Assembly (NCBI RefSeq): GCF_018139145.2
Contig: NC_059473.1
Span: 69,608,707 to 69,672,706 of the forward strand
Direction of reading: 5' to 3'
Origin: Gymnogyps californianus
Lineage: Eukaryota > Chordata > Aves > Accipitriformes > Cathartidae
DNA length: 64,000 nt
In this document: positions 1 through 12,860 of the stretch, piece after piece
How the letters are laid out: each line of letters starts with the position of its first letter
Position numbering within the stretch: the first letter of the stretch is position 1
Position numbers and translations under genes: made by a program
Notes under the pieces: model-generated
Databases searched by the model: none
What the model saw: only the letters and a program-made list of their open reading frames with translations
What the model was told of the DNA's origin: nothing

Positions 1-3000
1 AAAAATTACTAGTAATTTACTATCAACTGTTTTACTTGGCTTAAATCTTATCTCTTATTCTGACTTTACTTTTTCATTTCTCATCTTGTACATACTTTCC
101 AGTTAAAATGCCATAAAACAAATAATTTAAATTTATTTCTTATGGATAACTACACTGCAGTTAACATTGAGATGAAACAGCTGAAAGAACTTTCAAACTA
201 TTTTCAGTAGTAAAATGGTACCTGCAAACATTCATCAACAGGAAAAAGCTACTTGGCCAATTTTGACAGCCAAACAGCTGCTCTAGAAAGATATATCAAG
301 TCTTTTAATGAGAGAAAAAAGTTACCTGTTAATTACTTTTATCTAATTATTTTGCATCAGAATTGTCACAGACATGTAAATATGGCAAGTTTTTCCTTCT
401 GAAAGTAAATGAGAGAATACAGACTGGCAACTAAAAGAGGTCTGTTTTCTACTTCTACAAACTACTTGCTAAAATGTCTATCTGTGTCACGTTTTAATTA
501 ACAAACCAGCATATCTATTTATATATTCACATATAGTATTTAAAATGAAAAATAACTTGGCAAGTCCATCTAATTTTATAAAGGTATAATTTAAATTTTA
601 TGAATTCTTGAATTAATATTTTTAAACTTTAGTGGTGGTGGCTATGACAAATTTTAAAAACAGTGAATGAATAAAGAAGCAAACTTAAGTATTTTGCCTG
701 CTAGAGAAAAGCAATATTAGTTTGGAGGCAAATTATCATAAAATGCTTTTCTTAATTTGGGGGACCTCAAACATTAATTTTCATAGAAAACAATTTTTTC
801 TTTTATGTTACTTTAGTATTGTTTAATAGGCAGAGTGGAGCCTTTGAATCAATTTCTGCTGCCAAAATTCAACAGCTCATGTAGAAAGTTTATTTCTTCA
901 GGATAAAATGTCATTGAAGAATTGTCTACATTTTTTTTATCATTTAGAGTATTTTGGTTGATTTCTTCCCTCTTTCCCCAAAGAGTAGTCCTGGAAAAAA
1001 GGTTTAGCTAAATTTGGCTCAGCTAATTGGAATTTCACCTGAAAACTGATGCAGCTGAAAATCAGTTCATTTAGTTAGTTAATCCATGTGGTGGTGTTCA
1101 AGTCAACCCTGCAAAACGTTTATATATGATAACATATATGCTAGGAATCATATTGAGGTTGTTTCATAATTGTGGTTTTAAAGATGTCATCATCAGTATA
1201 TAGGAAAGCACTGCTGATTGAATTACTTCTTTGTTACTTTCTGTGGAGAATATTCCCCTTTCTGTAGTCTGTTACAAAAATTTCAGTCTAATTCATATTA
1301 CTATGGTACCTGGGTTGGCAGCTGAGGATAGCAGACATCTATTGGGAAAGTTAAACTATGCATGAGGAGAAATATAGGTCTAAAAAGATGGAAAATAATG
1401 TTTTGTTAAAAATAATATCTAAAGAGCAACAAAGAAATGCGTTACTAGTTGTTGGATTATAGTATGCATTTGCCCATTTGGAAAATAGAATTTACACATA
1501 GCAAACATCACTGTTATGTTACAAGAGAGATCAATACACTAAAATTAATGGAATTAATTTTTTTAGAAGGAAAATGGAGGAGAAATATTTCTGTCTAGAT
1601 ATCTATAAAAAAAATTATGTTATCAGAGCTGAGTAATATTGAAGCTTGGCTGAGCTTTATTTGTCCATCTGAAGCAGCCCAGGCAAACAATGCCAGATAC
1701 TCATGTTCTTTCACTCCCAAATTGAATCCTAGATATGAATCAAATATATACCTATTGCATAGTTTACTTTTGAAGCATAGACTGTTGTCTAGGAGACCTA
1801 AACAACATTCATTTTTCCTTTCACCACACTACAAATTAGTCAGAGCCAGTATGCTTGACATGCTGAAAGATCACAGATAGGCCCCTTGTGACTCTTTTAG
1901 AGAAGATGCTATATAAATGTATTGTGTTGTTACTGCACTGAAGAGACTGTCTAAATTCTCCATTGCTCATAGGTCAAAACCAACACATTTCAAGACACAG
2001 ATCTTACAGTAGATGTACATAGAAAGAGTATAATATTGATTCTTCATTATATAAATTTCTTCAGATTCTGTACTACTTTGCAGTCTTGTACTTTGACGCA
2101 GATTATTCCCTTCTCATTCCACTAGTTTACAAAACAATAAATTCTGGCATATAATATTTTATTCTTATCAAAATATGTGGTTACATTCCCCACATCTGCA
2201 TCTATTTTTATTTTTCTTAAGGATCGAATGTATGTTTCTGATGCTGAACAAGTGTACTTGCAGAGGTTGAAAGAGGTGATGCTGGTGTAATGGAAATGAA
2301 TTGTTAGGGAGAACAGCATCTGGAAGTGAATACTGTGTTTAAACCCCAAGAAGAAATTATAACTTCTCAATGTTTCCTTTAAGAACAAAAAGCCCCCAAA
2401 CACAAGAACTTCAATTTTGTCCTGATCACTCATTGTATTTGAAAGAAAATTAAAAAATCATATAATTTGAACACAAAACTTATCCTGAGATGTAATATTG
2501 CTCTTGCTTAAGCATTCACTATGAGGAAAGGGTGGCAGATTTTATTGTTCCTCATACCATGTTATCACTATCCATAGGTATCTTTAATACCAAATTCAGT
2601 GAGCAAGTCCTATATACCATGAAGTCACTTCATGTTAATTTTTCCAGAAGAGAGTAATTACAATATTTCAAGTAATATGAAGGTAATTATTTGTCTACAT
2701 CTAGTGTCATATTCTCAGGAATATGATTGTCCTTTAGATTAGTCCAATCTGAACATATCATAGGCTAGGCCAGGAGTTTACTTTATTTTTATTTCTGAAA
2801 TAGAACCGTTCTTTCACGCTTCACTCTAACACTGATCCAGAACAACAACATTTGGCAGGATTTTGAAAAAAAGAAATTACGTACATAAAAGGAATAAAAA
2901 CTAGATTTGTTCATTTTCCCACATTTTCCTTTGTTCCAGGCAGACATGTGCTAGAGATTTTTCTTTGCCTGTGAACATTTTGCTTTTGTCATTGCTGGGT

Positions 3001-4534
3001 CACAGAGATTGCCGCAAAAAAAAAATATTTTTGCTATAGTAGATAATCGGTGAAAGTTAAATGCAGCTGATAAGGAAGGATGTCCTCAGAGACAAACCAA
3101 TGCACTGAAGTCAGTTGAGCCATTTGTGCATAAGCTGCAGTTTTGCAACACTTTCAGCAGTGGTGGAATAGGATTTCAAACATTCCAGAACAGAGGAAAA
3201 AGCTTGAATGGGGTTACAGCTTTTCCAGAAATACAGTCTGAGTGGTGGACAGACTAGCTCACAAAATTCAAGATAGTGTTAGCTTTTATTTATTCTCTCT
3301 AAGCATACAAAGATTTGTGATCATAGTATTCAACAGCACTCACCAATATAATCTTATTCATGAATGTATGTATTGTAAAGCATATTTTTTCAATTTCTGC
3401 GTATCTAATGTCATGCATTGTGAGATATCTTCTGACTGAAGTGTCCTGTCTGTTAACTGAATTGTCTAGAATTCCTGCCTTGGGGAAGAATGAAATGTGT
3501 GATAGCTACTGATGCAGAATTCATAATTGTGATTTTTTAAAATGAGATCCTCATACTGTTTATCACTGAGCTTGGAAATGACCTGAGGAAAATCACCTTT
3601 GGGGGTGGAAGGAATAAAGTGATTGTCCGTGCTGTCTCAGTCCTGATATTCTACTGCACACAGAATGAGAATTGCCAATTAAACCTAATTGTGATAAATT
3701 ATGTTCTCTTTATTAAAGATAACGAGGGACTACTGTCTAACAGGTAATAACCCTAAAACACTCTTCTAATTTTGGTTAAAACCTCAGGTTAGATTTAAAT
3801 GACCGTAGATGTGACATGCCAGTGCTCCATCTACTATACCATTATTACAATATTCACATTTACATACACAATTTTGGCACAGTGTAAAACATTATTTGCA
3901 TAAGTATGGCTAACTAGACTTTCTACTGTATTGTTAGTTTTCATCGGATTATAACTGTTCTGAATCTGTGTTAAGAAAGACAGAGAGGCAGGGAATGCTT
4001 TTGCATTTTTGCATTCTATCCTCCTTTTCTTGCCTTCAATTGTCTCCTGTAGCAGACAGCATTCTGAAATATGCAGGAATTCTGAAATCATCCAAGTATA
4101 AAGTGCACAGTCATAATATTGATATTATTTGCACGCTTCCTTCTATATGAGAGAAAAAAACAGCTAAGAGAGAGTAATAGTTGCTGTTGGACTGATCAAA
4201 GTACAGACATGGTAAAAAATCCCCCAAACCCTTCTAATTGGAAAAATAATTTCCATTAGGCAAACATATTCATTCAATGTATCCATAAATGTATTCCTTG
4301 GAAATCTCTCCAAATTTTCAACCAAAATCAGTGTTTCTAAAAGTCATATTTCCAGTCCTTTACTGGGAAGACAAAACACTTCTCTGTGGATTTTAGTAAA
4401 CAGATTATGTCAAAATTTTCCATAGGGATAAAAATGATAACACTACAACCAGCTGTACTCAATAGCTCTAAAAACATGTCACTGAAATATGTAGGAGCCA
4501 AACTTTAGAGACTTTCTTCAAAATTTTCATCCAA
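1..4534. other. AT-rich intronic sequence, nothing recognised
   Basis: Low-complexity-poor, AT-rich DNA with frequent stops in all frames. Open frames such as 1617-1880 (+) and 2122-2433 (-) have no recognisable protein pattern, no splice context and atypical composition, so I treat them as chance. No clear repeat family was recognised. Confidence 0.6.
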
Positions 4535-4630
4535 AGTACTAAATGACTTTCCCAAAGTCAAGCAGCAGCAAAGTGGTAAAAAGAACAGAGAGCTTTGTTT
4601 CCCAAGATCTTTAGGTTGCCTATGCATTAA
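4535..4630 (-). mobile_element. CORE-SINE/MIR-like fossil, tRNA-related half
   Basis: The plus strand reads aatgactttcccaaagtcaa, then gcagcagcaaagtgg and agaacagagag. This resembles the reverse complement of the region between the core and the tRNA-related head of amniote CORE-SINEs (typically gacttgcccaaggtcacaca followed by gtggcagag). The match is diverged, with no target duplication or tail visible, as expected of an element older than the bird radiation. It is weaker than the similar fossil at 56.8 kb. Confidence 0.5.
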
Positions 4631-6070
4631 TGAAAAGGATATGTCAGCATAAAAGAAGATACACATTATAATCTGTGGAAAACTCTAAGCATAAAGGTTC
4701 TACTTTTGAACATAACTGGATCTTGTTTCAATGAATATACATATGTAGAGGGAATTTGCAAAATCCCGATGAAACTACTACACAGAGAAATTGAGGTTAC
4801 ATTGAGGGATATCATGATTTTAACTGCCTTCCATTTCCAGTTTTATTGACATGTATTTTAGCTGTCTCCTGTATTGCTTCACAGCGGGGCCACATCTATT
4901 TTTCATGCATCACTATGAACTCCTACATTGTGCTCCTAAGTGGCAGATTTCCAACCCTTAAGCAATTTGAAACATATATACCTGAAGTTCTCAAACACCA
5001 TAAGGCCATTTAAGAAGTACAGTGATTTTGAAAAACAGTGCAGATAGATTAAATTAAAAATATTTTTGCTGTAAATACCTTTACATTATGCAAAAGGCTG
5101 AATGAAACTCTGGGAAATAGCAAATCAACAAATACACAGGATAAATATTCTATTTTCTCTAACAATCTGTCCTATAAAAATAACTTTTAACATCTTTGAA
5201 CAATTATGTCTTCATCCTGTTATGCTTTCCCTGTCCCCTTTTTATTTCTGTTAACAAACAAACCCCCAATGTTTTCTCCAAAGCATTTTGCATCACAAAA
5301 ACTATGTTCTATCAGTAATAATATTTCTCTCAGTTGATTTCACCATCTAGATGGATATTTTCTGATAGTATGTTTTATCTTAAATATACATCAGAATTTT
5401 CAGCATTTGAACTATTGGACTCAGTGACGTGAAATAAATTGATATATCTATGCAGCCTTTAGAATGAATACTCCCTTGACATTTGTGTGAAAGTCCTAGA
5501 AGTCTATGTGTGCATTCAGCACAGAATATGATAGGGATTGAAAGATGAGTTTATCAAAGATTCATATATTTGTTCTGACAGTTGTTTTTTGGTTTACTCC
5601 AAATTCAAAAGATATTTTCAGTTAACTAAAATTCAGCTTCAGGTTTCAGCTCTTAAAAGTCTGGAACAGTACATAATAAGATTCTGATTTTCCTCTTCTG
5701 TTATGGATAGCATCATTTAATGATTCAGATCCCTTTTTCTGTGACCTAATTTTAAGAGAAATTCCACTATCTTAAGCTCAGGGGATGTTTTTGAGTTTGC
5801 AATTTGAAACCAAATTTAAAGTACAGGAAATTACTACAGGTGGTTTAGAATGAGTCAAGTACAAGCAGATGCTATTGCAGTTTCTTTAAATCTACTTTCT
5901 ATTAATGTTTATCATTTCTGAGTTACAGAGCATTGACACACTGAGAATATTTATAACTTGCTCAAATTTCAGATAAAAGGATTCACGTGTTACTTTTTTC
6001 CTTCCAGTCTCCTTTTTTTCCAACAAGCACTGCCTACGTTATGAGACTGGTGCTTCTTAGTTACACGTGA
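4631..6070. other. AT-rich intronic sequence, nothing recognised
   Basis: No coding frame, repeat family or splice-bounded exon was recognised here. Composition is AT-rich and without long homopolymers. Confidence 0.55.
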
Positions 6071-6089
6071 TGCATTAACCATTGCCTAA

Positions 6090-6150
6090 AGTCTGATTCA
6101 CAGTGCCAGATGAGCTTAGGCATTTGTGGAGACCCATCTTCCTCACAGCA
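6090..6150. repeat. Unidentified dispersed repeat, copy 1
   Basis: The segment attcacag...cc...gagcttaggcatt...gga.accatctt recurs in the same orientation about 570 bases away at 6667-6730. Both copies share attcacag and agcttaggcatt exactly, and most differences between them are transitions. The motif looks like an old interspersed repeat, possibly a DNA-transposon remnant, but I cannot name the family. Confidence 0.4.
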
Positions 6151-6230
6151 GTCCCAAGAAACGACGAGGGAGGGAGAGACTCCTCATCAATGAAGCAAGG
6201 AAAGGAATTTACCTGATGGAAAGGAATGAA

Positions 6231-6542
6231 GATGAGAGAGCCAGACTCTTTTCTGTAGAGCCCAGTGAAAGAAGAAGAGGCAATGGACATGGATTAAAAT
6301 GCATGAAATTCCATCTGAACACAAGAAACACTTTTTTACTGTGGGGAGGGTGGTCAAACACTGGCCCAGGTTGCCCAGAGAGACTTAAGAATCTCCATTC
6401 TTGGAGATATTCAAAACTCAACCGGATGTGGTCCTGGACATCCTGCTATAGCTGACCCTGCATGAGCAGGAGGGGGTAGACTAGATGATTTCCATAGGTC
6501 CCTTCCAACATCACACATTCTGTGATTCTGTGATTCTATGAT
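6231..6542 (+). mobile_element. CR1 LINE 3' end (avian)
   Basis: Truncated CR1 retrotransposon containing the end of the body and the 3' untranslated region. It starts near gagagagccagactctttt and runs through ggcaatggacatgg, aaattccatctgaacac, ttgcccagagag and ctagatgatttccataggtc. It finishes with ccttccaacatcacac and three octamers, ATTCTGTG, ATTCTGTG and ATTCTATG, which is the diagnostic CR1 terminus (about 6516-6541). The 5' truncation is normal for CR1. It is the youngest-looking CR1 in the window, and its open frames are fossil or chance. Confidence 0.93.
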
Positions 6543-6666
6543 CTGAGGTCCCCCAACTCTAAAAAGCAGGATGATCCAGATTCTGATTTCAAGGGCACCG
6601 AAGTAAATCTTGGAAATCTGCTGCCTTTCCCTGAAGTCAGACCAAAATAGGGCAATAGGTTTCTCA

Positions 6667-6730
6667 GAGCACTATTCACAGCCCCAAACAAGCTTAGGCA
6701 TTCATGCAGGCCATCATTTCCAATGAGGAA
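6667..6730. repeat. Unidentified dispersed repeat, copy 2
   Basis: Second copy of the motif at 6090-6150, in the same orientation, containing attcacag and aagcttaggcatt. It lies about 125 bases beyond the CR1 terminus, so the CR1 sits between the two copies. The copies are too far from the CR1 ends and too diverged to be its target-site duplication. Confidence 0.4.
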
Positions 6731-6823
6731 AACAAAACCATTTTCTCCCTTAAAGAATTGAACAAAATGATTCCATCCCACTGGGAAGAAAGTAACATGA
6801 ATTAAGGAAAGAAAAAAAGACAA

Positions 6824-8900
6824 GCTTTATTTGAGCTTTTATTTGATTCCTGTGTGGAAAAAATTAACTCCTGGGGCTCCTCTGAGCAGATATGCCCATT
6901 CTATACCACTTTTGAAATAGTCTGATAGTACTGGGATGAAAATTCATATCATTTCACTCAATCAGCTGCTGTGTGAGTCAGAGAATAGTATGCTGAGCAA
7001 CTAGTCCACCTACTTTGATAGCTTAAATTACACTAAGAGGAAAAACCCCAAACTCTCAAGCTATAGTCCAATAACATGCATTTCTTTTTTTTTTTTTTTT
7101 CCTTATATAAGGGACAGGGCAAGATACAAGTCATAAAAAAAGAAGTAAAATCTGACATTACACTGAAGATTTAATACTGATTTTTTTCCACCACCAATGT
7201 AATCAGAAAAATAAAATTCTAACTACTACAAGCCAAGCATATTAAAAAAGCACAGTTTATCTTCCCAAAAAGCACTGCATTAATTGCCCTGTCAAGTATT
7301 AGTAGTCAAGTTTTATCCTTTAATGAGGAAAATGTCATGAATTAAGAAAAGTGAAATGTCTAGAATAATAATCATAAAGTTAAAGAAAAAGAATGAATGA
7401 CTTACAGTAAGAGATATGTACAATTTTTTAAAAGTGTGATAATACAAGATAGAAAAGCAAAGCTAAAGAAGAAGAAAGCAGTAAAGGTAGTAAGGCACAG
7501 TAAAGCCAGTATGAAAATGCAAATAGAAAAGCAAAAGACACATCATAAAGAAACTACACAGGTTTAGTACAAAGACCTCGATTATCAGCCACAAAGACAG
7601 CTGGAAAATATCAGTAGAAATTGCACAGAATTAACTCAGTGGAAATAAAAGTGTTATTCTACCTTACACATTTCTTCAAAGTGTAGGATAACAAAGTCTA
7701 AACAGAAGACAAAGGGATCATCAAAACCTCAGACTAAGGTGGAGGAATTTCACAAAATGCCAAAATACAGCCAGAAATGCACAAAGGCAATTAAAAACGT
7801 ACCAAGATTTTTGAAATATTTTCTGTTGTGAAATGCTCATTCGCTATAACAAAAATGTTCCATGAGAACATCAGCAGATTCAGGGAAGCTTGTTTTGGAC
7901 ACAAGTAAAAATATTTTTATTTTTATTTGTTTTGAAATGCAGTTGAAGTTTTATATTGTAAATCTCTAACACAAAATTAAAAAGTTGAAGCAGGAAGCAA
8001 AATGTTCAGCTGAAAAAGAAAGATTTTTAAATGTTCTTATTCTATTTCCAGTGAAACAAACTATTAATAATATAGTATTTATGAAAGCACTGAAATTCCA
8101 TGTCCTTCACAGCTCTGGTAATATACACGATGCATAGCCAGCTTTCTAAGAAAGAACAGACAAAACTTCTAAAGAACCCATGACTCCATTGATAAAGATC
8201 AAAAGCTTTTTTTAAATAGTTAAGAGCTACAAGCAAGAACAGTTGTAAGTGCTTCAGGTAAGATCTTCAATAGACTTGACAGCATATATTAATATGGCCA
8301 AACGTGCAGAGGCACTATGCTATTGTTGAAATCAATTTGGTTAAGACAGCCTAAAAATGATTCTCAAAAGAATAGTTTGATTAGGATTAAAGAATTATTT
8401 CTAAATACAAGTGGGAAGGAAATGTCATGCTAAATACCAACAAGTCAGTGAAGAACTAGATGTGGTGACGGTCATTTTGTGCAAAAAGGGAGACCTTCAA
8501 TCCCTCTTTATTTTTAAATGCATATTTTAGAGAAAACGAAATAATGGAATTTGGTGTGTATCAATGTTTTCTGTATATACCTGTATGTTTAGGCAAATGA
8601 AGAAGTGTTGCATGTTAGCGATTTTTCCAGCTTGTTGGAACTAGATTGTTGAAAATTCTATGTGACAATCAAATCATTAGTCCTTGTTGCCAACAGAACT
8701 GACAGATTTCCATTTACAAAAGAAATTTGACATGAATTTGATCTCTTGTCAGATTTTTCTCAATGTTTTGCAGAGAAGGAGAGCTGGTTGCAAATTCACC
8801 AAATGAAATGTTTGCCACTAGCAAACATTAATTTGAAGTAATCAAGATATTTCATACAAACCTGCCAATTTCTACTGAGGCTTTCGAAGATAAGGAGGGA
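6824..8900. other. AT-rich, A-rich intronic sequence
   Basis: Includes a 16-base T run at 7085-7100 and a long A-rich stretch on the plus strand (about 7130-8040). No gene, splice-bounded exon or recognised transposon body was seen. Confidence 0.5.
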
Positions 8901-10060
8901 GACAAAGCTCCTCATATCCCCTGATCTTCCTGTGGGCATCTGAGACTCTTGGCTCCCATGTTCTGAATTACAGGGGCATACTTCCCTCTCTCAAGTCTAA
9001 ATAATCTTGAATTCTATGGTGTATAACAGGTTGTGCTTGAAGGATCAGGAGTATTACTACTGAGCGGTAATACTCTAAAGAGAATATTGCTGCCAAATCA
9101 CTTTCTAGTATGGTTGGAGGTTTAGAGTTGACTTTCCCAGGACAGAAAGAAAACTTGAAATCTCTTCCATGGCAGATGACTTCCATGTCACCCAGTGCTG
9201 CTGTGCAAAACGAACAGTCAGTGTTCCTGTGGGCTGGCTCTCTCCCTGACCCTGTGAGAACTGCCCACGGTGGCACTTGCTTCACATCAGCAGATGACAG
9301 CAAGGCTGTAGTGACGTGTGGCCTCCCCTCTAGCCTGTCATCAATACTACAGCAGTTACCCTCCTTGCTTCTACCCTTGATGGTGTCTGAACCATGCTCT
9401 GAGGAGCCTAATGCCAGGCATTGTATAGGACTGCCAGACATTCCACATTTTTTCTCTGAGCTGTCTATCGATGGGCATTGAGTCAGCCCAAATGTTTGAA
9501 TCAGCAGAAGTTCTTGTGGATAAGAAAGCAAGAGACATGGCGGAGCCATGCAATGAGGAGGATGGGCCAACTCTAGCAACTACCTGGAAGGCATCAGCAG
9601 AGCTGACGGGCAGCAGAAATGTAGGAGGGAGTTAGCCCTGAGGCAGCCACAGGGTATGACCAACAAGCAACACTTCGTGGGACGCGTATTGAAGTGGTTA
9701 GATTTGTACAGCAGGGAACTGAGGTTGAAGAGGAAAAGGTCTGGGTAGTTTGGGTATACTGAATAGGTATGAGGACAGGGGCTGTACAAGTGAGGGAGTG
9801 ATGGATGAGCAAGGGGACGGAAGGGTTGGGGTGGATTAGGGCCTCCAGAAAACAGAGAGGCTGAGGACTGAGATGTTTACATGTAGGGGTGATTGACTGG
9901 GCCTTGCAACCAGTTTGGGTCAGTGGAGGCTGGGTGTTGTGGGATACAAGGAGTTTGGAGACAGGAGGGGACAGAGGCATTGCTCTTATATCTGCACCTG
10001 TTACATCTGCACCTCTGAAACTAGCTAAAAGAAACACACAGAGGGAATTGTCCCTTGCCT
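8900..10060 (-). other. GC-richer island with the longest open frames, unidentified
   Basis: This roughly 1.15-kb segment is visibly richer in G and C than its surroundings. On the minus strand it holds a 203-codon frame (8968-9579) and a 147-codon frame (9594-10037) in different phases, with a 123-codon frame (9110-9481) on the plus strand. The 203-residue product begins MLELAHPPHCMAPPCLLL and has many Cys, Pro and Ser. The 147-residue product is Thr/Pro/Ser-rich. I recognise no domain, signal peptide or membrane segment in either. The frames overlap on both strands, and no poly(A) tail, promoter or splice sites are evident, so chance frames or a decayed unknown element are more likely than a gene. 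Confidence 0.3.
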
Positions 10061-11995
10061 CCTGGTGATGATCAGCATCCTTTATTTTATCTCCAGAAAT
10101 ATCTTAGCCTAAGCAGTAAATGTAATTGAGGGATATGGACTCCACTTTGGACCCTGACTTATTTATTAGATATTGTACTGTGTGTATGGCATTGCAACGT
10201 TCAAGTGAATTACCCCTCGCAAACAGGTACTTCATAAAGCTTTGCACCCTTCTAGTTATTGCCAGAACTGTGCCTGAGCAGTGGTATAGCTAGATTTCAT
10301 ATAATATAAATTCAATAAATGTAGTCCTGTGTAATTTCCTTATGGTTTGTCTAGCTGGTGATAGGGAAAATACAACAAAAATTATCCTTTCTCTGGAGTT
10401 TGCTCTGCCATAAGGATGAAGGCACCCTTACAAAAATCAACCTTGTCAAGACGTGTCTTTACCTTTAATGTCTGTCAGTTGTTAATTGTTGTCTAATTTT
10501 TTTTTTTGTTATGGATTAAAAGAAAGTAATTTTTATAGAGTCCTTCTGAGTTATCAGATTAAACATAGTATCATTAGAGAGTTAACATTCAAGGCTTCTA
10601 CTGTCATCACTGATAATTTAGTATAATCTAAGGACTTCCTGAATTAACTTTATTAACACTTAAGTCTTTCCTCATTGTTGATTCTATTCTCATTCTTGAA
10701 CAGGACTGGAAAATTCAGAATATTAAGGCTCAAAGAAATAAAGCAATATCATGCCTACTGGGGTTCTCATTTAGCTGGACCATGGAATAGGTCCATCTTT
10801 TGTTCTTTATACACTATCCATTATGATTTTACTTCAAGAAATGGAAAAGTTGACGTGTTACACCTTGAATTGCTATAGAGAAACAGCACTCTATTACTGG
10901 AAAATGGAGAATATAATAAAGAAATCTGAGGGGTGATTCAACTACTAGAAAGTAAATTATTTGATCCCTGAGCAAGATATACACTTTCTCGTCCTGTAAA
11001 AAACTAGTGTCCATGTTAACCTATGTGAGACAAGTAGAGTGATGCAATTTGGTGAATAGCCAGATTCACCTATCACTAGCTATACAACTGCATATAGTTT
11101 GAAAATGGCTCAGCAGCTGCATACTTACAAGCCCAGTTTTACAGCAGAACTTATATAATTCATCCATGAATAACTGTGACAGCAATTAATACCTTCTAGT
11201 AAGTTCTTATCTTTTTTTTCACAGGCTCTCTACCTTTAACAGCTCTTACAGTTTTACTAGAAAATAAAATGGAGATAATATCATATAATCATACACATAT
11301 TCACCTGCAAAACTGTAACTGAGGGATTCACAAGACACTTTCTTCTTCCTAAAGATAACTTTAATGTGCAATATTTGTACAGAAGGATTGCTGCAAGTGC
11401 AGACGACAGAGCATTGTTACGCTGACTCCAAATCCTTTGGTTCTCCATAGACTTTGGTTAAAAATCCATATATTTGGTTGTTTTGTCCTTGGGAGAGCAA
11501 AATCAGAGGCAGAGAATAAGACTCTCATACAACAGGATTTTCAAAGAAACAAAAGAACTAGTGCCAGAAATTGTGGGAAGGCAGACAGGCAGGCAATGTG
11601 GAAACAGCCCATGTGATACTCTTCAGCTATATATTCATCATGCCTGGTTATCTCAGTTCTGGTTTTCTTCTGCTGTTACTCTTACCAGCTTTCATGGTGG
11701 TTTTGTGATACAAATAGATTTAATATGTGAACTATGGACTAAACCTGAAAATTCGTTTGCTCTTGCATTGCAGGTCTTTGTTTGAAACCAGAAGCCCAGA
11801 AAGGATACAGTTCATTTAGGAAATATAACAAATTGAAGGTGTACCAGGTGTCATCCGAGCTTTTTGAAGAACGTTTCAGAAAGAATAGGTATCTCTAACA
11901 TGTGATATGTCTGACAGTCAGTTACAGTTAGGCAAGATGGGAGCGGCAAATATGAGAAAAATACTTTGCTAATACTCTCAGCCGAGGCGAGAACC
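10061..11995. other. AT-rich intronic sequence, nothing recognised
   Basis: No repeat family or exon was recognised. The 103-codon plus frame at 11474-11785 shows no protein pattern or splice context and is treated as chance. Confidence 0.5.
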
Positions 11996-12409
11996 TGTCC
12001 TGGTTTCGGCTGGGACAGAGTTAACTCTCTTCTTAGTAGTAGCTGGTACAGTGCTGTGTTTTGGATTTAGTGTGAGAACAATGTTGATAACACTCTGATG
12101 TTTTAGCTGTTGCTAAGTAGCGCTTATCTTAAGCCAAGGACTTTTCAGTTTCCCATGCTCTGCCAGCAAGCAGGTGTGCAAGAAGCTGGGAGGGAGCATG
12201 ACCCAGGGCAGCTGACCCGAACTAACCAAAGGGGTATTCCATAACATGGAATGTCATGCCCAGTATACGAACAGGGGGGAGTTGGCTGGGAGGGGTGGAT
12301 CGCTGCTTGGGCATCAGTCAGCGGGTGGTGAGCAATTGCATTGTGCATCACTTGTCTTTTCTTGGGTGTTATATCTTTTTTTTTTTGTTATATTCCTTTT
12401 CATTACTAT

Positions 12410-12440
12410 TATTATTATTATTATATTATTATTATTATTA
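12410..12440. repeat. (ATT)n microsatellite inside LTR A
   Basis: About ten ATT units with one interruption (tatatt). The same part of LTR B carries an interrupted (TAA/TGA)n tract, so the simple repeat probably grew from an AT-rich seed in the LTR itself. Confidence 0.85.
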
Positions 12441-12487
12441 GTGTTGTATTTTATTTTACTTTAGTTATTAAGCTGTTCTTATCTTTT

Positions 12488-12508
12488 AAGATATCTATTA
12501 GATATCTT
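12488..12508. repeat. Palindrome specific to LTR A
   Basis: A perfect 10-base inverted repeat, AAGATATCTA and TAGATATCTT, around one central base. It replaces the part of the LTR where LTR B has a T run and a G/C-rich segment, so it belongs to a local rearrangement of this copy. Confidence 0.8.
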
Positions 12509-12860
12509 ATCTATTAAGGTGTTCTTATCACCAGCTGTGTGGTGCTGAGTTGCTGGCTGGGGTTAAACCACAACAGCACATCTTTAGGGAAGTGGAAAAC
12601 AGGATAAAATTAGACAAGATCTTGACTCAAATGAGAAATTTAAGCCATCTCAAATTTTGGAAAACTTCATAAATCTATGATTTCTAGCTCATGCTTCATA
12701 GCTGAGGCTACAAGAAACAAAAGTCAATTTAAAATTTGGGTGAAATTCAAAGAGAACTCACTCCTGATCAATAATCCCAACTCAAGTTAGAATTAAAGGG
12801 TCAGAAAATGCAAGATTCTTCCAGGACTGTCTGCTAATTGAAAAACCTTCTGCCATGTAT

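Larger units (their letters stand above)
11996..12575 (+). mobile_element. Solo LTR A of an avian endogenous retrovirus
   Basis: A 580-base block begins TGTCCTGGTTTCGGCTGGGA and ends GGGGTTAAACCACAACA, the 5'-TG...CA-3' ends of an LTR type common in bird genomes. It aligns throughout with LTR B at 24455-25037, which lies on the opposite strand. The promoter region is altered: where LTR B has TATATAAA, this copy has TATACGAA (about 12264-12271). An (ATT)n run occupies about 12410-12440. The flanks (gaacc and gcaca) do not form a clean duplication, suggesting age or rearrangement. No gag, pol or env lies next to it, so it is a recombined solo LTR. ERVL-like assignment is inferred only from the 5-bp duplication of LTR B. 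Confidence 0.92.

Noticed and set aside
1885..1930. gatgctatataaatgtattg resembles the 3' tail of SINE/L2-type retroposons
   Set aside because: The match is about 20 bases of low-complexity text with no recognisable body upstream.
9110..9481. 123-codon plus-strand frame
   Set aside because: It lies wholly opposite the 203-codon minus-strand frame, has no recognisable domain, and sits in a GC-rich stretch where long chance frames are expected.
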